Below, piece after piece: positions 1-8,503 of a stretch of DNA of 64,000 nt. This stretch comes from DASSUW01 sp963803335 (GTDB taxonomy: Bacteria; Actinomycetota; Thermoleophilia; Solirubrobacterales; Solirubrobacteraceae): NCBI GenBank assembly GCA_963803335.1, contig CAWDME010000020.1, positions 1-64,000 of the forward strand. Reading direction: 5' to 3'. Made by a program: the position numbers and the translations under genes. Numbering within the stretch: position 1 is the first letter of the stretch; every line of letters begins with the position of its first letter. The notes beneath the pieces were generated by a model that was not told the origin of the DNA, ran no database searches, and saw only the letters and a list, made by a program, of their open reading frames with translations.

Positions 1-1043
1 CGCCCGAGTGACTCCGGCATAGCGCCCGCGCGCGCCATCGACAGGCTCGTGCGCGCGGTCGGCAGGATCGTCGTCTGCGTCGAGGCGGCGGCCGACGTGA
101 GCACCGCGATGATGAGGATCTTGTCGAACGGCGAGCCGAAGACCTGGGTGCCGAGCACGCTCAGCACGTCGTCCTGGTTGTCGATCAACTGCTGTACGCC
201 GCCATAGGACTGCGCGGCGTAGGAGACGATCACGTAGATCGCGAGCAGGATCAGCGTGGCGAGCACCGCGGCCTTGCCCGGGCCTTCGGTGGCGTCCCTG
301 CTCTCCTCGTTGACGGTCACCGTGCTGTCCCAGCCCCAGTAGATGAACACGGCGATCAGCACGCCGCTGATGAGCGCGCTCGTGGAGTCGATGGCGAACG
401 GGTTAAGCCACGACAGGCTCGGGTCGACCGCATCCGGCCCCGCGTTGCCGCCCGCGACCTTGACGAGCGCGACGACCGAGAACACCACGAGCGTGATGAT
501 CTCGGCGCTCAGCAGGCCCACCTGCGTGCGCGCCGACAGCTCGATGCCGATGTAGCAGATCGCGGTCATGATCGCGATCCAGATCACGCCGACGAGCGTC
601 ACTGCGAACGTCGAGTCGGCGGCGCTCTGCCAGCCGACGAGCAGGAACGAGTACAGCCCCGCGATCTGCGCGAGGTTGGCCATGACGATGACGTCAGCGA
701 CGACAATCGCCCAGCCGCCGAGCCAGCCCACCGACGGCCCGAGCGCGCGCGTCGCCCACGAGAACGTGGTGCCGCAGTCCGGGTCGGCGCGGTTGAGGTA
801 GTAGTAGGCCGAGGCGATCAGGAGCATCGGCACGAACGCGACCAACATCACGGCCGGCGCCTGCAGCCCGACGCCGGCGACCGCGACGACGAAGCCCAGC
901 GAGGCGGCGAGCGAGTAGCCCGGAGCCGTCGACGCGACGCCGATCACGCAGCTCGAAACGAACCCGAGCGCGTCCTTTTTCAGTCCCTTGTCTACGACCC
1001 CGGGGCGTCCCGAGGCCGAGGGATCGACCTCGACCACCCCCAT
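1..1043 (-). CDS. APC-superfamily amino acid/polyamine permease (3' end outside window)
   Basis: Minus-strand frame open from an ATG at 1043 to the window edge; about 347 residues are visible. The protein starts MGVVEVDPSASGRPGVVDKG and has a first membrane helix with the STAPGYSLAAS pattern usual for APC transporters. Alternating hydrophobic helices and a FIYWGWDSTVTVNEES segment follow. It is expected in the cytoplasmic membrane as an amine or amino acid:proton symporter or exchanger. The C-terminal third is missing only because the window ends. The ATG is 24 bases from the divergent MFS start, and a TACGCT hexamer lies 8 bases upstream, so the mRNA may be leaderless. Substrate is not readable, but the neighbouring gamma-glutamyl amine pathway makes an amine or amino acid likely. 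Confidence 0.85.
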   Translation of the reverse strand, partial: MGVVEVDPSASGRPGVVDKGLKKDALGFVSSCVIGVASTAPGYSLAASLGFVVAVAGVGLQAPAVMLVAFVPMLLIASAYYYLNRADPDCGTTFSWATRALGPSVGWLGGWAIVVADVIVMANLAQIAGLYSFLLVGWQSAADSTFAVTLVGVIWIAIMTAICYIGIELSARTQVGLLSAEIITLVVFSVVALVKVAGGNAGPDAVDPSLSWLNPFAIDSTSALISGVLIAVFIYWGWDSTVTVNEESRDATEGPGKAAVLATLILLAIYVIVSYAAQSYGGVQQLIDNQDDVLSVLGTQVFGSPFDKILIIAVLTSAAASTQTTILPTARTSLSMARAGAMPESLG

Positions 1044-1050
1044 TGCTGGC

Positions 1051-1060
1051 TAGCGTATCT
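1051..1060. promoter_or_regulatory. Compact divergent promoter between permease and MFS genes
   Basis: The minus strand reads TACGCT (1057 to 1052), 8 bases before the permease ATG at 1043. The plus strand reads TAGCGT (1051-1056), 10 bases before the MFS GTG at 1067. The two -10-like hexamers overlap, so any promoters must share this DNA. Inferred from geometry only. Confidence 0.4.
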
Positions 1061-1066
1061 GTTGCG

Positions 1067-2179
1067 GTGATCGCGCGACAGACCTCTTTGCGGATCGCCG
1101 CGGGCGTGTTCGCCGGGCTCGGGCTCCAGGTCGGTGTCTGGGCGGTGCTGATCCCGCACCTGGTGGCGACGCGCGGGCTCACACCGGCAGAGCTCGGAGT
1201 GGCGCTGGCGGTGATGTCGGTGACGTCGATCGGTGCGCTGACGGCGGCGGGGCCGCTGGCCGATCGCGTCGGCCGGCGCCCCCTCGCGGTCGCCGGAGCA
1301 GCCGGCTTTGCCGGCGCGTTCGCGCTGCTCGCGGGCGTCGAGGCGCGCGCGGCGCTGTGGCCCGCGGTCGCCTTGTACGGCGTCGCGAGCGGGTGCCTGG
1401 ACCTCGGCGCCAACGCGATCGGGGCCGACCACGAGCGCGTCTACTCCGAGCGCGCGATGGTGCGCCTGCACGCCGGCTTCAGCGCCGCCGCGGCGGTGGG
1501 CGCGCTGACGGCCGGCGCCGTCGGGCCGTCGATGTACTGGGTCGCCACGGGCGTCTACGCGGCGCTCGCGCTGGCGTTGACGGTGGTGCCGCTGCCCCCG
1601 CACGAGGCCGCGCCGCCGGAGCCCGGAGGCAGGCGCCAGCTGCTGCGCGTGCCGGCGATCCTGCTCGCGGTCGTCATCTGCACGCTGTGCTTCTTCGGCG
1701 ACGGCGCGATCGAGGGCTACGCCGCCCTGTTCCTGCGCGACGCGTTGGAGGCGGGCGGGCTGCTCACGGGCGTCGCGTTCGCCGCGTACCACGCGGCCTC
1801 GCTCGCCGGTCGGCTGGCGACGGCGAACGCGGGCGACGAGCGGCGGCTGCTGACCGTCGCGGGCCTGGCCGCGAGCGCCGGCATGGTCGTCGTCGTCGCG
1901 GCCGGGTCGGCGGTGATCGCGGCCGCGGGCCTGCTCGTGGTCGGCTTCGCGCTGGCGCCGATCGTGCCGACGGTGCTGTCGATCGCGGGGCGCAACGCAC
2001 CGGGGCGCACCGCCACCGCGGTCTCGCTCGTCACGACGGTCGGCTACAGCGCATTCGTGCTCGGCCCGCCGCTGGTCGGCGCGCTCGCCGGCGCCACGTC
2101 CCTGCGCGCGGCGCTCGCGCCCGTGATCGCCTCGACGGCGGCGATCGCGCTGCTCGCCCGGCAGGTGGCGCGGCGGTGA
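1067..2179 (+). CDS. MFS transporter
   Basis: A 370-residue polytopic membrane protein with about 12 hydrophobic helices. The loop ADRVGRRP after helix 2 is the major facilitator signature. The C-terminal half holds FFGDGAIEGYAALFLRDAL, a pattern seen in YbjJ-like MFS members. I chose the GTG at 1067 (MIARQTSLRIAAG) over the in-frame TTG at 1043, because the TTG overlaps the start codon of the divergent permease. The last codons overlap the next gene through GTGA, so the two are probably translationally coupled. Substrate unknown; sugars, drugs or amines are all possible. Confidence 0.8.
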   Translation: MIARQTSLRIAAGVFAGLGLQVGVWAVLIPHLVATRGLTPAELGVALAVMSVTSIGALTAAGPLADRVGRRPLAVAGAAGFAGAFALLAGVEARAALWPAVALYGVASGCLDLGANAIGADHERVYSERAMVRLHAGFSAAAAVGALTAGAVGPSMYWVATGVYAALALALTVVPLPPHEAAPPEPGGRRQLLRVPAILLAVVICTLCFFGDGAIEGYAALFLRDALEAGGLLTGVAFAAYHAASLAGRLATANAGDERRLLTVAGLAASAGMVVVVAAGSAVIAAAGLLVVGFALAPIVPTVLSIAGRNAPGRTATAVSLVTTVGYSAFVLGPPLVGALAGATSLRAALAPVIASTAAIALLARQVARR

Positions 2180-2658
2180 CCGAGCTCGTGTTCGCCTACG
2201 GCTCGCTGCTCGACCTCGCGGCCGCCGGGCCGTGCGTCCTGCGCGACCACGCGCGCGGCTGGGACGTGGCGATGGACAACCGCGAGACGATCCCCGGCTA
2301 CAAGTTCTACGTCGATCCCGAGACCGGCGAGCGGCCCGCCGTGTACGTCGCCTTCCTCGCCATCCGGCCCGCGCCCGGCGCGTCGGTCGCCGGCGCGGTG
2401 TTCGCCGTCGACGACGAGACGCTCGCGGCGCTCGACGCCCGCGAGCGCAACTACGACCGCCGCGACGTCAGCCCGCACGTCGACATCGACGGCCGCGTCT
2501 GGGCCTATGTCGCGAGCGCGGACGGGCGCGCGCGCTGCGCCGCCGGCCGGGCGGCCGGGACGGCGGTGATCAGCGCCGAGTACCTGGCGAGCGTGCCGGC
2601 CGACGCGCCACCGGACCTGCCCGTGCGGCCGCTACTCCGGCGTGACGTAGGCGCCTGA
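2176..2658 (+). CDS. Gamma-glutamylcyclotransferase-fold (AIG2/GGACT-like) protein
   Basis: A 160-residue protein starting VTELVFAYGSLLD. The YGSL motif in the first strand is the substrate-binding loop of the gamma-glutamylcyclotransferase fold. A conserved acidic residue is expected in the FAVDDETLAALDARE stretch. Family members release 5-oxoproline from gamma-glutamyl amino acids or gamma-glutamylamines. The start GTG (2176) overlaps the MFS stop. The gene sits beside a gamma-glutamyl polyamine cluster, so an activity on gamma-glutamylamines is attractive but unproven. Its 3' end overlaps the convergent SDR gene by 27 bases. Confidence 0.7.
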   Translation: MTELVFAYGSLLDLAAAGPCVLRDHARGWDVAMDNRETIPGYKFYVDPETGERPAVYVAFLAIRPAPGASVAGAVFAVDDETLAALDARERNYDRRDVSPHVDIDGRVWAYVASADGRARCAAGRAAGTAVISAEYLASVPADAPPDLPVRPLLRRDVGA

Positions 2659-3378
2659 AAGCCCGCCGTCGACCAGGAACGTCGACGCCGTGACGTAGCT
2701 CGACTCGTCGGAGGCCAGGAACAGCGCCGCGTTGGCGATCTCGCGCGCCTCGGCGAAGCGGCCCATCGGCAGGTGCACGAGCCGCCGCGCCGCCTTCTCC
2801 GGGTCCTTGGCGAACAGCTCCTGGAGCAGCGGCGTGTTGACCGGCCCGGGGCAGAGCGCGTTCACACGCACGCCCTTGCGCCCGAACTCCACGCCGAGCT
2901 CGCGCGACAGCGAGAGCACGGCGCCCTTCGAGGCCGTGTAGGAGATCTGCGACGTCGCGGCGCCCATCACCGCCACGAACGATGCGGTGTTGATGACCGA
3001 GCCGCCGCCGTTGTCGAGCAGATGCGGGATGCCGTACTTGCAGCACAGGAACACCGACTTGAGGTTCACGTCCTGCACCCGCTGCCATGCCTCCAGCGAC
3101 GTGTCGAGCACCGACGCGTCGTCGTTGGGGGAGATGCCGGCATTGTTGAAGAGCACGTCGAGCTTGCCGAACGTCTCGCGTGCGCGCGCGTACATGTCGC
3201 GGACCGCGGCCTCGTCCGCGACGTCGCAGGCGAGCGCGAGGTCGACGCCGGGCGAGTCGTCGCGCAGATCGACACCCACGACGGTCGCGCCCTCGGAGCG
3301 GAAGAGCGCCGCCGTCTCGGCGCCGATGCCGCTGGCGGCGCCGGTGATCACGCACACCTTCCCGGCGAGCCGGCTCAT
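2632..3378 (-). CDS. SDR-family oxidoreductase
   Basis: A 248-residue classical short-chain dehydrogenase. The cofactor loop is TGAASGIG (residues 12-19), followed by NNAG (78-81) and a catalytic Ser133-Tyr147-Lys151 set in SYTASK. An acidic residue after the second strand (VDLRD) suggests NAD rather than NADP. Its ATG overlaps the stop of the aldehyde dehydrogenase as ATGA, so it is the last gene of the permease-ALDH-SDR run. Substrate is unknown. In context it may reduce or oxidise an alcohol, aldehyde or hydroxyacid made in amine breakdown. Confidence 0.85.
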   Translation of the reverse strand: MSRLAGKVCVITGAASGIGAETAALFRSEGATVVGVDLRDDSPGVDLALACDVADEAAVRDMYARARETFGKLDVLFNNAGISPNDDASVLDTSLEAWQRVQDVNLKSVFLCCKYGIPHLLDNGGGSVINTASFVAVMGAATSQISYTASKGAVLSLSRELGVEFGRKGVRVNALCPGPVNTPLLQELFAKDPEKAARRLVHLPMGRFAEAREIANAALFLASDESSYVTASTFLVDGGLSGAYVTPE

Positions 3379-4730
3379 GTCGCGTAGTACACCGACTTGA
3401 CCTCGGTGTAGTGGTCGAGGGCGTGCGGCCCGAGCTCGCGCCCGTAGCCGGACTGCTTGAAGCCGCCGAACGGGGTCGACACCCGCACCGAGGTGTTCGA
3501 GTTGATCGACAGCACGCCGGTCTCGACCGCGCGCGCGACGCGCAGCGCCTTGGCGCCGTCACGCGTCCAGATCGATCCGGACAGGCCGTAAATCGTGTCG
3601 TTGGCGAGTGAAACGGCTTCCGCCTCGTCGCGGAACGGCACCACCACGGCGACCGGGCCGAAGATCTCCTCGCGCACGGCGCGATCGTCGGGCGCGACCG
3701 GGCACAGCACGGTCGGCGGGAACCAGTAGCCCGGTCCGTCGGGCGCGTGGCCCTGGATTGCCACCGGGGCGTCCGGCGGCACGTACGAGGCCACCGTCTC
3801 GCGCTGGCCGGCCGAGATCAGTGGGCCCATCTCGGTCTGCTCGTCGAGCGGGTCGCCCACGCGCACGGCCTCGACCGCCTCCGCGAGCGCGTCCATGAAC
3901 GAGTCGAGCGCCGACCGCTCGACGAGGATCCGCGAGCGCGCGCAGCAGTCCTGGCCGGCGTTGCCGAACACCGCGCCCGGGGCGGCCGCGGCGGCGGCCG
4001 CGACGTCGGCGTCGGCGAACACGATGTTGGCCGACTTGCCGCCCAGCTCGAGCGTCACCCGCTTGATCGTCTCGGCCGCCGCCGCCGCGATCCGGCGGCC
4101 GACCTCGGTCGAACCGGTGAACGCCACCTTGGCGACGTCAGGGTGCTCGACGAGCCGCGCGCCGGCGGTCGACCCCGGGCCGGCCACCACATTGACGACA
4201 CCCTCGGGGATGCCGGCGTCGAGCGCGATCTTCTCGAACTCGAGCGCGGTCAGCGGCGTCAGCTCGGCGGGCTTGAGCACCACCGTGTTGCCCGCGGCCA
4301 GCGCTGGCGCGAGCTTCCACGACGCGATCGCCAGCGGGAAGTTCCAGGGCGTGATGAGCGCCACGACGCCGAGCGGCTCGCGGAACGTCATCGCCACGCC
4401 GCCGGACACCGGGATCGTGTCGCCGAGCGCGCGCTCGGGCGCCGCCGCGTAGTAGCGGAATGTGTCGACGACCATCCCCATCTCGCCGCGCGCGTCGCCG
4501 ATCGGCTTGCCGGCGTTGCGCGCCTCGAGCACCGCCAGCTCCTCCTGCTTGCCCGCCAGCGCGTCGGCGAGGGCGTGCAGCAGCCGCGCGCGGTCGGCCG
4601 GAGCGACCGCGCGCCAGGCGGGGAACGCGGCCTTGGCGCGAGCGACCGCCGCGTCGGCGTCCTCGACGCCGGCGCGGGGCAGCTCGGCCAGGACCTGCTC
4701 GGTCGCCGGCTCGACGACGGTGAGGCTCAA
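3375..4730 (-). CDS. Aldehyde dehydrogenase, probable gamma-glutamyl-aminobutyraldehyde dehydrogenase (PuuC-like)
   Basis: A 451-residue NAD(P)-dependent aldehyde dehydrogenase. Visible are the ITPWNFP segment, the catalytic Glu228 in LELGGKS and the nucleophile Cys262 in GQDCCARS, then EEIFGPV and the C-terminal GGFKQSGYGRE. I chose the TTG at 4730 because it overlaps the permease stop as TTGA and gives the usual N-terminus; an upstream extension would run through the permease gene. In the Puu route this enzyme oxidises gamma-glutamyl-gamma-aminobutyraldehyde to gamma-glutamyl-GABA. The exact substrate is inferred from the neighbouring gamma-glutamylamine ligase, hydrolase and permease. Confidence 0.85.
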   Translation of the reverse strand: MSLTVVEPATEQVLAELPRAGVEDADAAVARAKAAFPAWRAVAPADRARLLHALADALAGKQEELAVLEARNAGKPIGDARGEMGMVVDTFRYYAAAPERALGDTIPVSGGVAMTFREPLGVVALITPWNFPLAIASWKLAPALAAGNTVVLKPAELTPLTALEFEKIALDAGIPEGVVNVVAGPGSTAGARLVEHPDVAKVAFTGSTEVGRRIAAAAAETIKRVTLELGGKSANIVFADADVAAAAAAAPGAVFGNAGQDCCARSRILVERSALDSFMDALAEAVEAVRVGDPLDEQTEMGPLISAGQRETVASYVPPDAPVAIQGHAPDGPGYWFPPTVLCPVAPDDRAVREEIFGPVAVVVPFRDEAEAVSLANDTIYGLSGSIWTRDGAKALRVARAVETGVLSINSNTSVRVSTPFGGFKQSGYGRELGPHALDHYTEVKSVYYAT

Positions 4731-6334
4731 CCCGCGGGGGCCGGCTCGGAACCCGCCGGCTCGTCGTCGACGATGCCCATCGCGTCGTCGAACTCGATGT
4801 TGCGTACGGGTCCGGTGAACGTGTGGCGTGCGCTGATGAGCCACCACAGGCCGACGATCAGCAATACGCCGCCGACGGTGATCGGCGCGTAGTTGACGTA
4901 CTTCCAGTCGAACTCGTCCCGCCACGGCACGCCCGCGGGGTTGAACGGCAGGATGAAGATGACCACGCAGATCGCGACCCAGATGATCGCCGCCGGGTTC
5001 ACCCACTTGTACTTGCGGCCCAGCGTCCACGGACCGGGCTCGAAGCTGTCGCCCATGCGCCAGCGCAGGTACGTCGGCAGCACGTACGCGATGTAGAGGC
5101 CGATGACGGTGATCGAGACCACGGCGAAGAACGCGTACGGGAACGCGTTCTCGTCACCCTTGAGCGCGGGCAGCGTGATGATCAGCGCCGCGGCGCAGGA
5201 GCCGAGCACCGCGTAAGCGGGCACGCGATGATGGTTGAGGCGCGTCCACAACCGGTGGCCTGGAACCGCGCGGTCACGCGAGAACGCGTACATCATCCGC
5301 GAGCAGCTCGTCACGCAGGCCATGCCGCAGAACAGCTGGCCGATCGTCGCGATCAGGACGACGGCCTTGTTCGCCGCCGGGGTCAGCGAGCTGCTGAAGA
5401 TGGCCAGCGAGGACCCGAGGCCCTCGTTGACAGCGTCGACGTCGGTCGCCGCGAAGGTGATGGCCAGCAGCACGATCCAGCCGCCCACGCCCGACCAGAA
5501 CACCGCCTTCCACACGCCCTTGGCGGCCCCGAGGGCTGCACCACGGGTCTCCTCGGAAAGGTGCGCCGAGGCGTCGTACCCGGTCTGCGTGTACATCGTC
5601 AGCAGGAAGCCGAGCGGCAGGACGTAGAACCAGAACATGCCTTGGCCGAAGCCGGAGTTGTTGATCGTGTCGGTGAAGACGAAGTCGACGCTCTGGTGCT
5701 TGTCGGGCACGAAGATGAGGATCAGGACGATCGCGGCCACGCCGAACACGTGCCAGCCGACCGAGATGTTGTTGAAGAGCGCGACCAGCGGCGAGGAGAA
5801 GATGTTGATCAGCGCGTGCACGAAGAGGATGAGCACGAACAGGACGAACGTCTCGCCGAGGATCCCCTTCGTCCCGTCGGAGAAGTCGAGGATGAAGTTC
5901 AGCCCGTACAGGTTCAGCGTCGCGTTGAGGAACGTGGCGGCCGCGTAGTCGACCGACGCGACCACGCCGACCAGGCCGACGAGGTTGAACCAGCCGGTGA
6001 ACCAGCCCCAGCGCGGGCCGCCGAGCGAGGACGCCCAGTAGTAGATGCCGCCCGCGGTCGGAAACTTCGACGCCAGCTCGGACATCGAGAACGCGACGAG
6101 CAGGATGAGGCCGCAGATGATCGGCCAGCCCCACGAGATCGCGATCGGGCCACCGTTGTTCCACGCCTGGCCGTAGGTCGTAAAGCAGCCGGCGAGGACC
6201 GAGATGATCGTGAATGAGATCGCGAAGTTGGAGAACGAGCTCCAGCCGCGCTTGAGGTCCTGCTTGTAGCCGAGCTCGGCTAGCCGCTGCTCGTCGTCGT
6301 CATGGATCTGCGGCGTGTCCGCGGTCGTACTCAT
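4727..6334 (-). CDS. APC-family amine/GABA-type permease (PuuP-like)
   Basis: A 535-residue membrane protein with 12 predicted helices. Its N-terminus, DEQRLAELGYKQDLKRGWS then SNFAISFTIISVLAGCFTTY, is typical of the GABA/choline-type (ACT) branch of the APC superfamily. It probably brings a polyamine, monoamine or amino acid across the cytoplasmic membrane. A purine-rich GGGGTGGGG lies just before the ATG at 6334, one of the few clear ribosome sites here. Downstream it overlaps the aldehyde dehydrogenase by four bases. An 88-base gap separates it from the synthetase upstream. Confidence 0.85.
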   Translation of the reverse strand: MSTTADTPQIHDDDEQRLAELGYKQDLKRGWSSFSNFAISFTIISVLAGCFTTYGQAWNNGGPIAISWGWPIICGLILLVAFSMSELASKFPTAGGIYYWASSLGGPRWGWFTGWFNLVGLVGVVASVDYAAATFLNATLNLYGLNFILDFSDGTKGILGETFVLFVLILFVHALINIFSSPLVALFNNISVGWHVFGVAAIVLILIFVPDKHQSVDFVFTDTINNSGFGQGMFWFYVLPLGFLLTMYTQTGYDASAHLSEETRGAALGAAKGVWKAVFWSGVGGWIVLLAITFAATDVDAVNEGLGSSLAIFSSSLTPAANKAVVLIATIGQLFCGMACVTSCSRMMYAFSRDRAVPGHRLWTRLNHHRVPAYAVLGSCAAALIITLPALKGDENAFPYAFFAVVSITVIGLYIAYVLPTYLRWRMGDSFEPGPWTLGRKYKWVNPAAIIWVAICVVIFILPFNPAGVPWRDEFDWKYVNYAPITVGGVLLIVGLWWLISARHTFTGPVRNIEFDDAMGIVDDEPAGSEPAPAG

Positions 6335-6422
6335 CCCAACCCCACCCCTCAGAAGGAAAAGGTCTGATCTCCCAACCTCTAGATCGCGCGAGAGTACGCG
6401 CGGCGGCGGACGGAAGTCAAGG

Positions 6423-7733
6423 TCAGAGCCGCTCGAAGCCGCGGAAACGTTCCCAGTCGGTCACCGCGCGGTTGTAGGCGGCCAGCTCGACGTCGGCGTA
6501 GTTGAGGTAGTGGTCGACCACCTCCTGCCCGAACGCCTCGCGAGCCACCTCGCTGGCGGCGAACAGATCGCGGGCGTCCTTGAGCGTCTCCGGCACGCGC
6601 GGCTTGTCCGACTCGTAGGCGTTCCCCTCGTATGCGGGCTCGAGCGCCAACTGCTTGTCCATCCCATGCAGGCCGGCGGCGATGATCGCGCTCAGCGCGA
6701 GGTACGGGTTGACGTCCGCGCCCGGGAACCGCAGCTCCATTCGCTTGGACGCCCCGTGGCCGACGACGCGCAGCGAGCACGTGCGGTTGTCGTGGCCCCA
6801 GGCCACGGCGGTGGGCGCGAACGAACCCTCGACGTAGCGCTTGTAGGAGTTCACGTTCGGGGCGTGGAACAGCGTCAGCTCGCGCATGCAGGCGAGCTGG
6901 CCGGCGATGAACGCGTCGTCGAAGACCGGGTTGTCGTCGCTGTCGCGGACCGACAGGTGGATGTGGCACGAGTTGCCCTCGCGCTCGTCGAACTTGGCCA
7001 TGTAGGTGATCGCGCACCCTGCCTGGTGGGCGATCTCCTTGGCGCCGGTCTTGTAGATCGAATGGTGGTCGGCCGTCTCCAGCACCGGTCCATAGAGAAA
7101 GTTGATCTCGTGCTGGCCGAAGTTGCACTCGCCCTTCGCGTTCTCCACCTTCATGCCGGCGTCGGCCATCGCGTTGCGGATGCGGCGCACGAGCGGCTCG
7201 ACGCGGGCCGTGCCGATCATCGAGTAGTCGACGTTGTAGTAGTTGGCCGGGTCGAGGTCGCGGTACGCCCTGCGCCACGCGTCCTCGTAGGTGTTGTTGA
7301 AGACCATGAACTCGAGCTCGGTGCCCGCGTACGCCTGCAGCCCGCGCTCGGCGAGCCGGTCGATCTGGCGGCGCAGGATCTGCCGTGGCGAAGCGACGAC
7401 CGGCCGCCCGTCCTCCCACTCGAGGTCGGCGAGCACGAGCGCCGTGCCGTCGTGCCATCCGACAACCCGGAGCGTGTCCATGTCCGGCTTCATGACGAAG
7501 TCGCCGTAACCCAACTCCCACGACGACATCGCATAGCCGCTGACCGTGTTCATGTCCACGTCGACCGCCAGCAGGTAGTTGCATCCCTCCGCGCCGTGAT
7601 GCACGACCGAGTCGAGGAAGAACTCGGCGGTCAGGCGCTTGCCCTGGAGTCGGCCCTGCATGTCGGTGAAGCCGAGCAGCACGGTGTCGATCGCGCCGTC
7701 CTTCACCTGCTTCTTGAGGTCGTCGAGCTGCAT
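6423..7733 (-). CDS. Glutamine synthetase-family gamma-glutamylpolyamine synthetase (PuuA-like)
   Basis: A 436-residue member of the type I glutamine synthetase superfamily. Metal and ATP motifs are visible: TELEFMVF, KGECNFGQHEINF, NSCHIHLS, the SYKRYVEGSFAPTA segment and RMELRFPGADVNPYL. The sequence lacks the adenylylation loop and N-terminal features of housekeeping GlnA and resembles PuuA/GlnA3-type ligases, which join glutamate to an amine using ATP. The hydrolase PuuD lies 29 bases upstream and a permease and ALDH downstream. The ATG at 7733 follows TACGTT by 8 bases, suggesting an internal leaderless promoter. Other monoamines (ethanolamine, isopropylamine type) cannot be excluded. 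Confidence 0.85.
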   Translation of the reverse strand: MQLDDLKKQVKDGAIDTVLLGFTDMQGRLQGKRLTAEFFLDSVVHHGAEGCNYLLAVDVDMNTVSGYAMSSWELGYGDFVMKPDMDTLRVVGWHDGTALVLADLEWEDGRPVVASPRQILRRQIDRLAERGLQAYAGTELEFMVFNNTYEDAWRRAYRDLDPANYYNVDYSMIGTARVEPLVRRIRNAMADAGMKVENAKGECNFGQHEINFLYGPVLETADHHSIYKTGAKEIAHQAGCAITYMAKFDEREGNSCHIHLSVRDSDDNPVFDDAFIAGQLACMRELTLFHAPNVNSYKRYVEGSFAPTAVAWGHDNRTCSLRVVGHGASKRMELRFPGADVNPYLALSAIIAAGLHGMDKQLALEPAYEGNAYESDKPRVPETLKDARDLFAASEVAREAFGQEVVDHYLNYADVELAAYNRAVTDWERFRGFERL

Positions 7734-7741
7734 GGTCCGGG

Positions 7742-7747
7742 AACGTA
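7742..7747 (-). promoter_or_regulatory. Candidate -10 (TACGTT) for the synthetase gene
   Basis: The minus strand reads TACGTT 8 bases before the synthetase ATG at 7733, inside the 29-base gap after the hydrolase gene. No Shine-Dalgarno sequence is present, which fits a leaderless mRNA. No good -35 is seen at the right distance. Confidence 0.4.
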
Positions 7748-7762
7748 TCCGAACCGCGCCCG

Positions 7763-8485
7763 TCAGCTTCGGCGCGCCGCCTCGACGAGCGCGGCGATCA
7801 CGGTCGACGCGGGATCCGCTTCGGGATGCCACTGGACACCGAGCGCGAAGCGCAGGTCCGGATCCTCGACCGCCTCCGGGAGTTCGTCGTCCTCCGACCA
7901 GCCGCTCACCGCCAGCCCGTCGCCGACCCGGTCGATGCCCTGGTGGTGGTGTGAGAGCGTCGCGTGGCTGAGCGCGCCGATCGCCCGCGCGGCCAGCGAC
8001 CCGTCGGCGAACCGCACCGGATGGTCGTTGCCGTCGAAGGTGCCGAGGCTGCGGCGGTGCGTGTCGCCCCCGACGTGCTCGGGCAGATGCTGCACGAGCG
8101 TCCCGCCGCGCGCGACGTTCATGACCTGCATACCCCGGCAGATGCCGAGCACGGGGATGTTGCGCTCCATGGCGCGGGCCGCGAGCGCGATCTCGAACGT
8201 GTCGCGCTCGGTCCGCGGGTGGTCGGTGTCGCGATGCGGCTCGGCACCGTAGAGCGCGGGGTCGACGTCGCGGCCACCGGCGAGGATCAGCCCGTCGAGC
8301 GCGTCGAGCAGCGCGTCCGGGTCCTCGCTCACCGCCTCGTCGGGCGGGAGCAGGACCGCGATGCCGCCGGCGCGCTGGACCGCCTCGCTGTAGCGGCGGT
8401 CGAGCAGCGTCACATCGATGTCCCAGACGCTGAACCGCGCCCGCTCGAGCGCGGTGCACAATCCGATCAAAGGTCTCGCCTGCAA
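7763..8485 (-). CDS. Gamma-glutamyl-GABA hydrolase-type class I amidotransferase (PuuD-like)
   Basis: A 240-residue peptidase C26 family protein. The nucleophile Cys116 sits in LGICRGMQ and the catalytic His220-Glu222 in VQWHPE. The LILAGGRDVDPALYG segment is typical of the PuuD/YcjL group. The enzyme would hydrolyse gamma-glutamyl-GABA (or another gamma-glutamyl acid) to glutamate plus the free product. The start is a TTG at 8485 with AAAAGG just ahead of it, 18 bases after the GntR gene stop, so it is cotranscribed with the regulator and synthetase. Confidence 0.85.
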   Translation of the reverse strand: MQARPLIGLCTALERARFSVWDIDVTLLDRRYSEAVQRAGGIAVLLPPDEAVSEDPDALLDALDGLILAGGRDVDPALYGAEPHRDTDHPRTERDTFEIALAARAMERNIPVLGICRGMQVMNVARGGTLVQHLPEHVGGDTHRRSLGTFDGNDHPVRFADGSLAARAIGALSHATLSHHHQGIDRVGDGLAVSGWSEDDELPEAVEDPDLRFALGVQWHPEADPASTVIAALVEAARRS

Positions 8486-8503
8486 ACCTTTTAGAAGGCT
8501 ACC

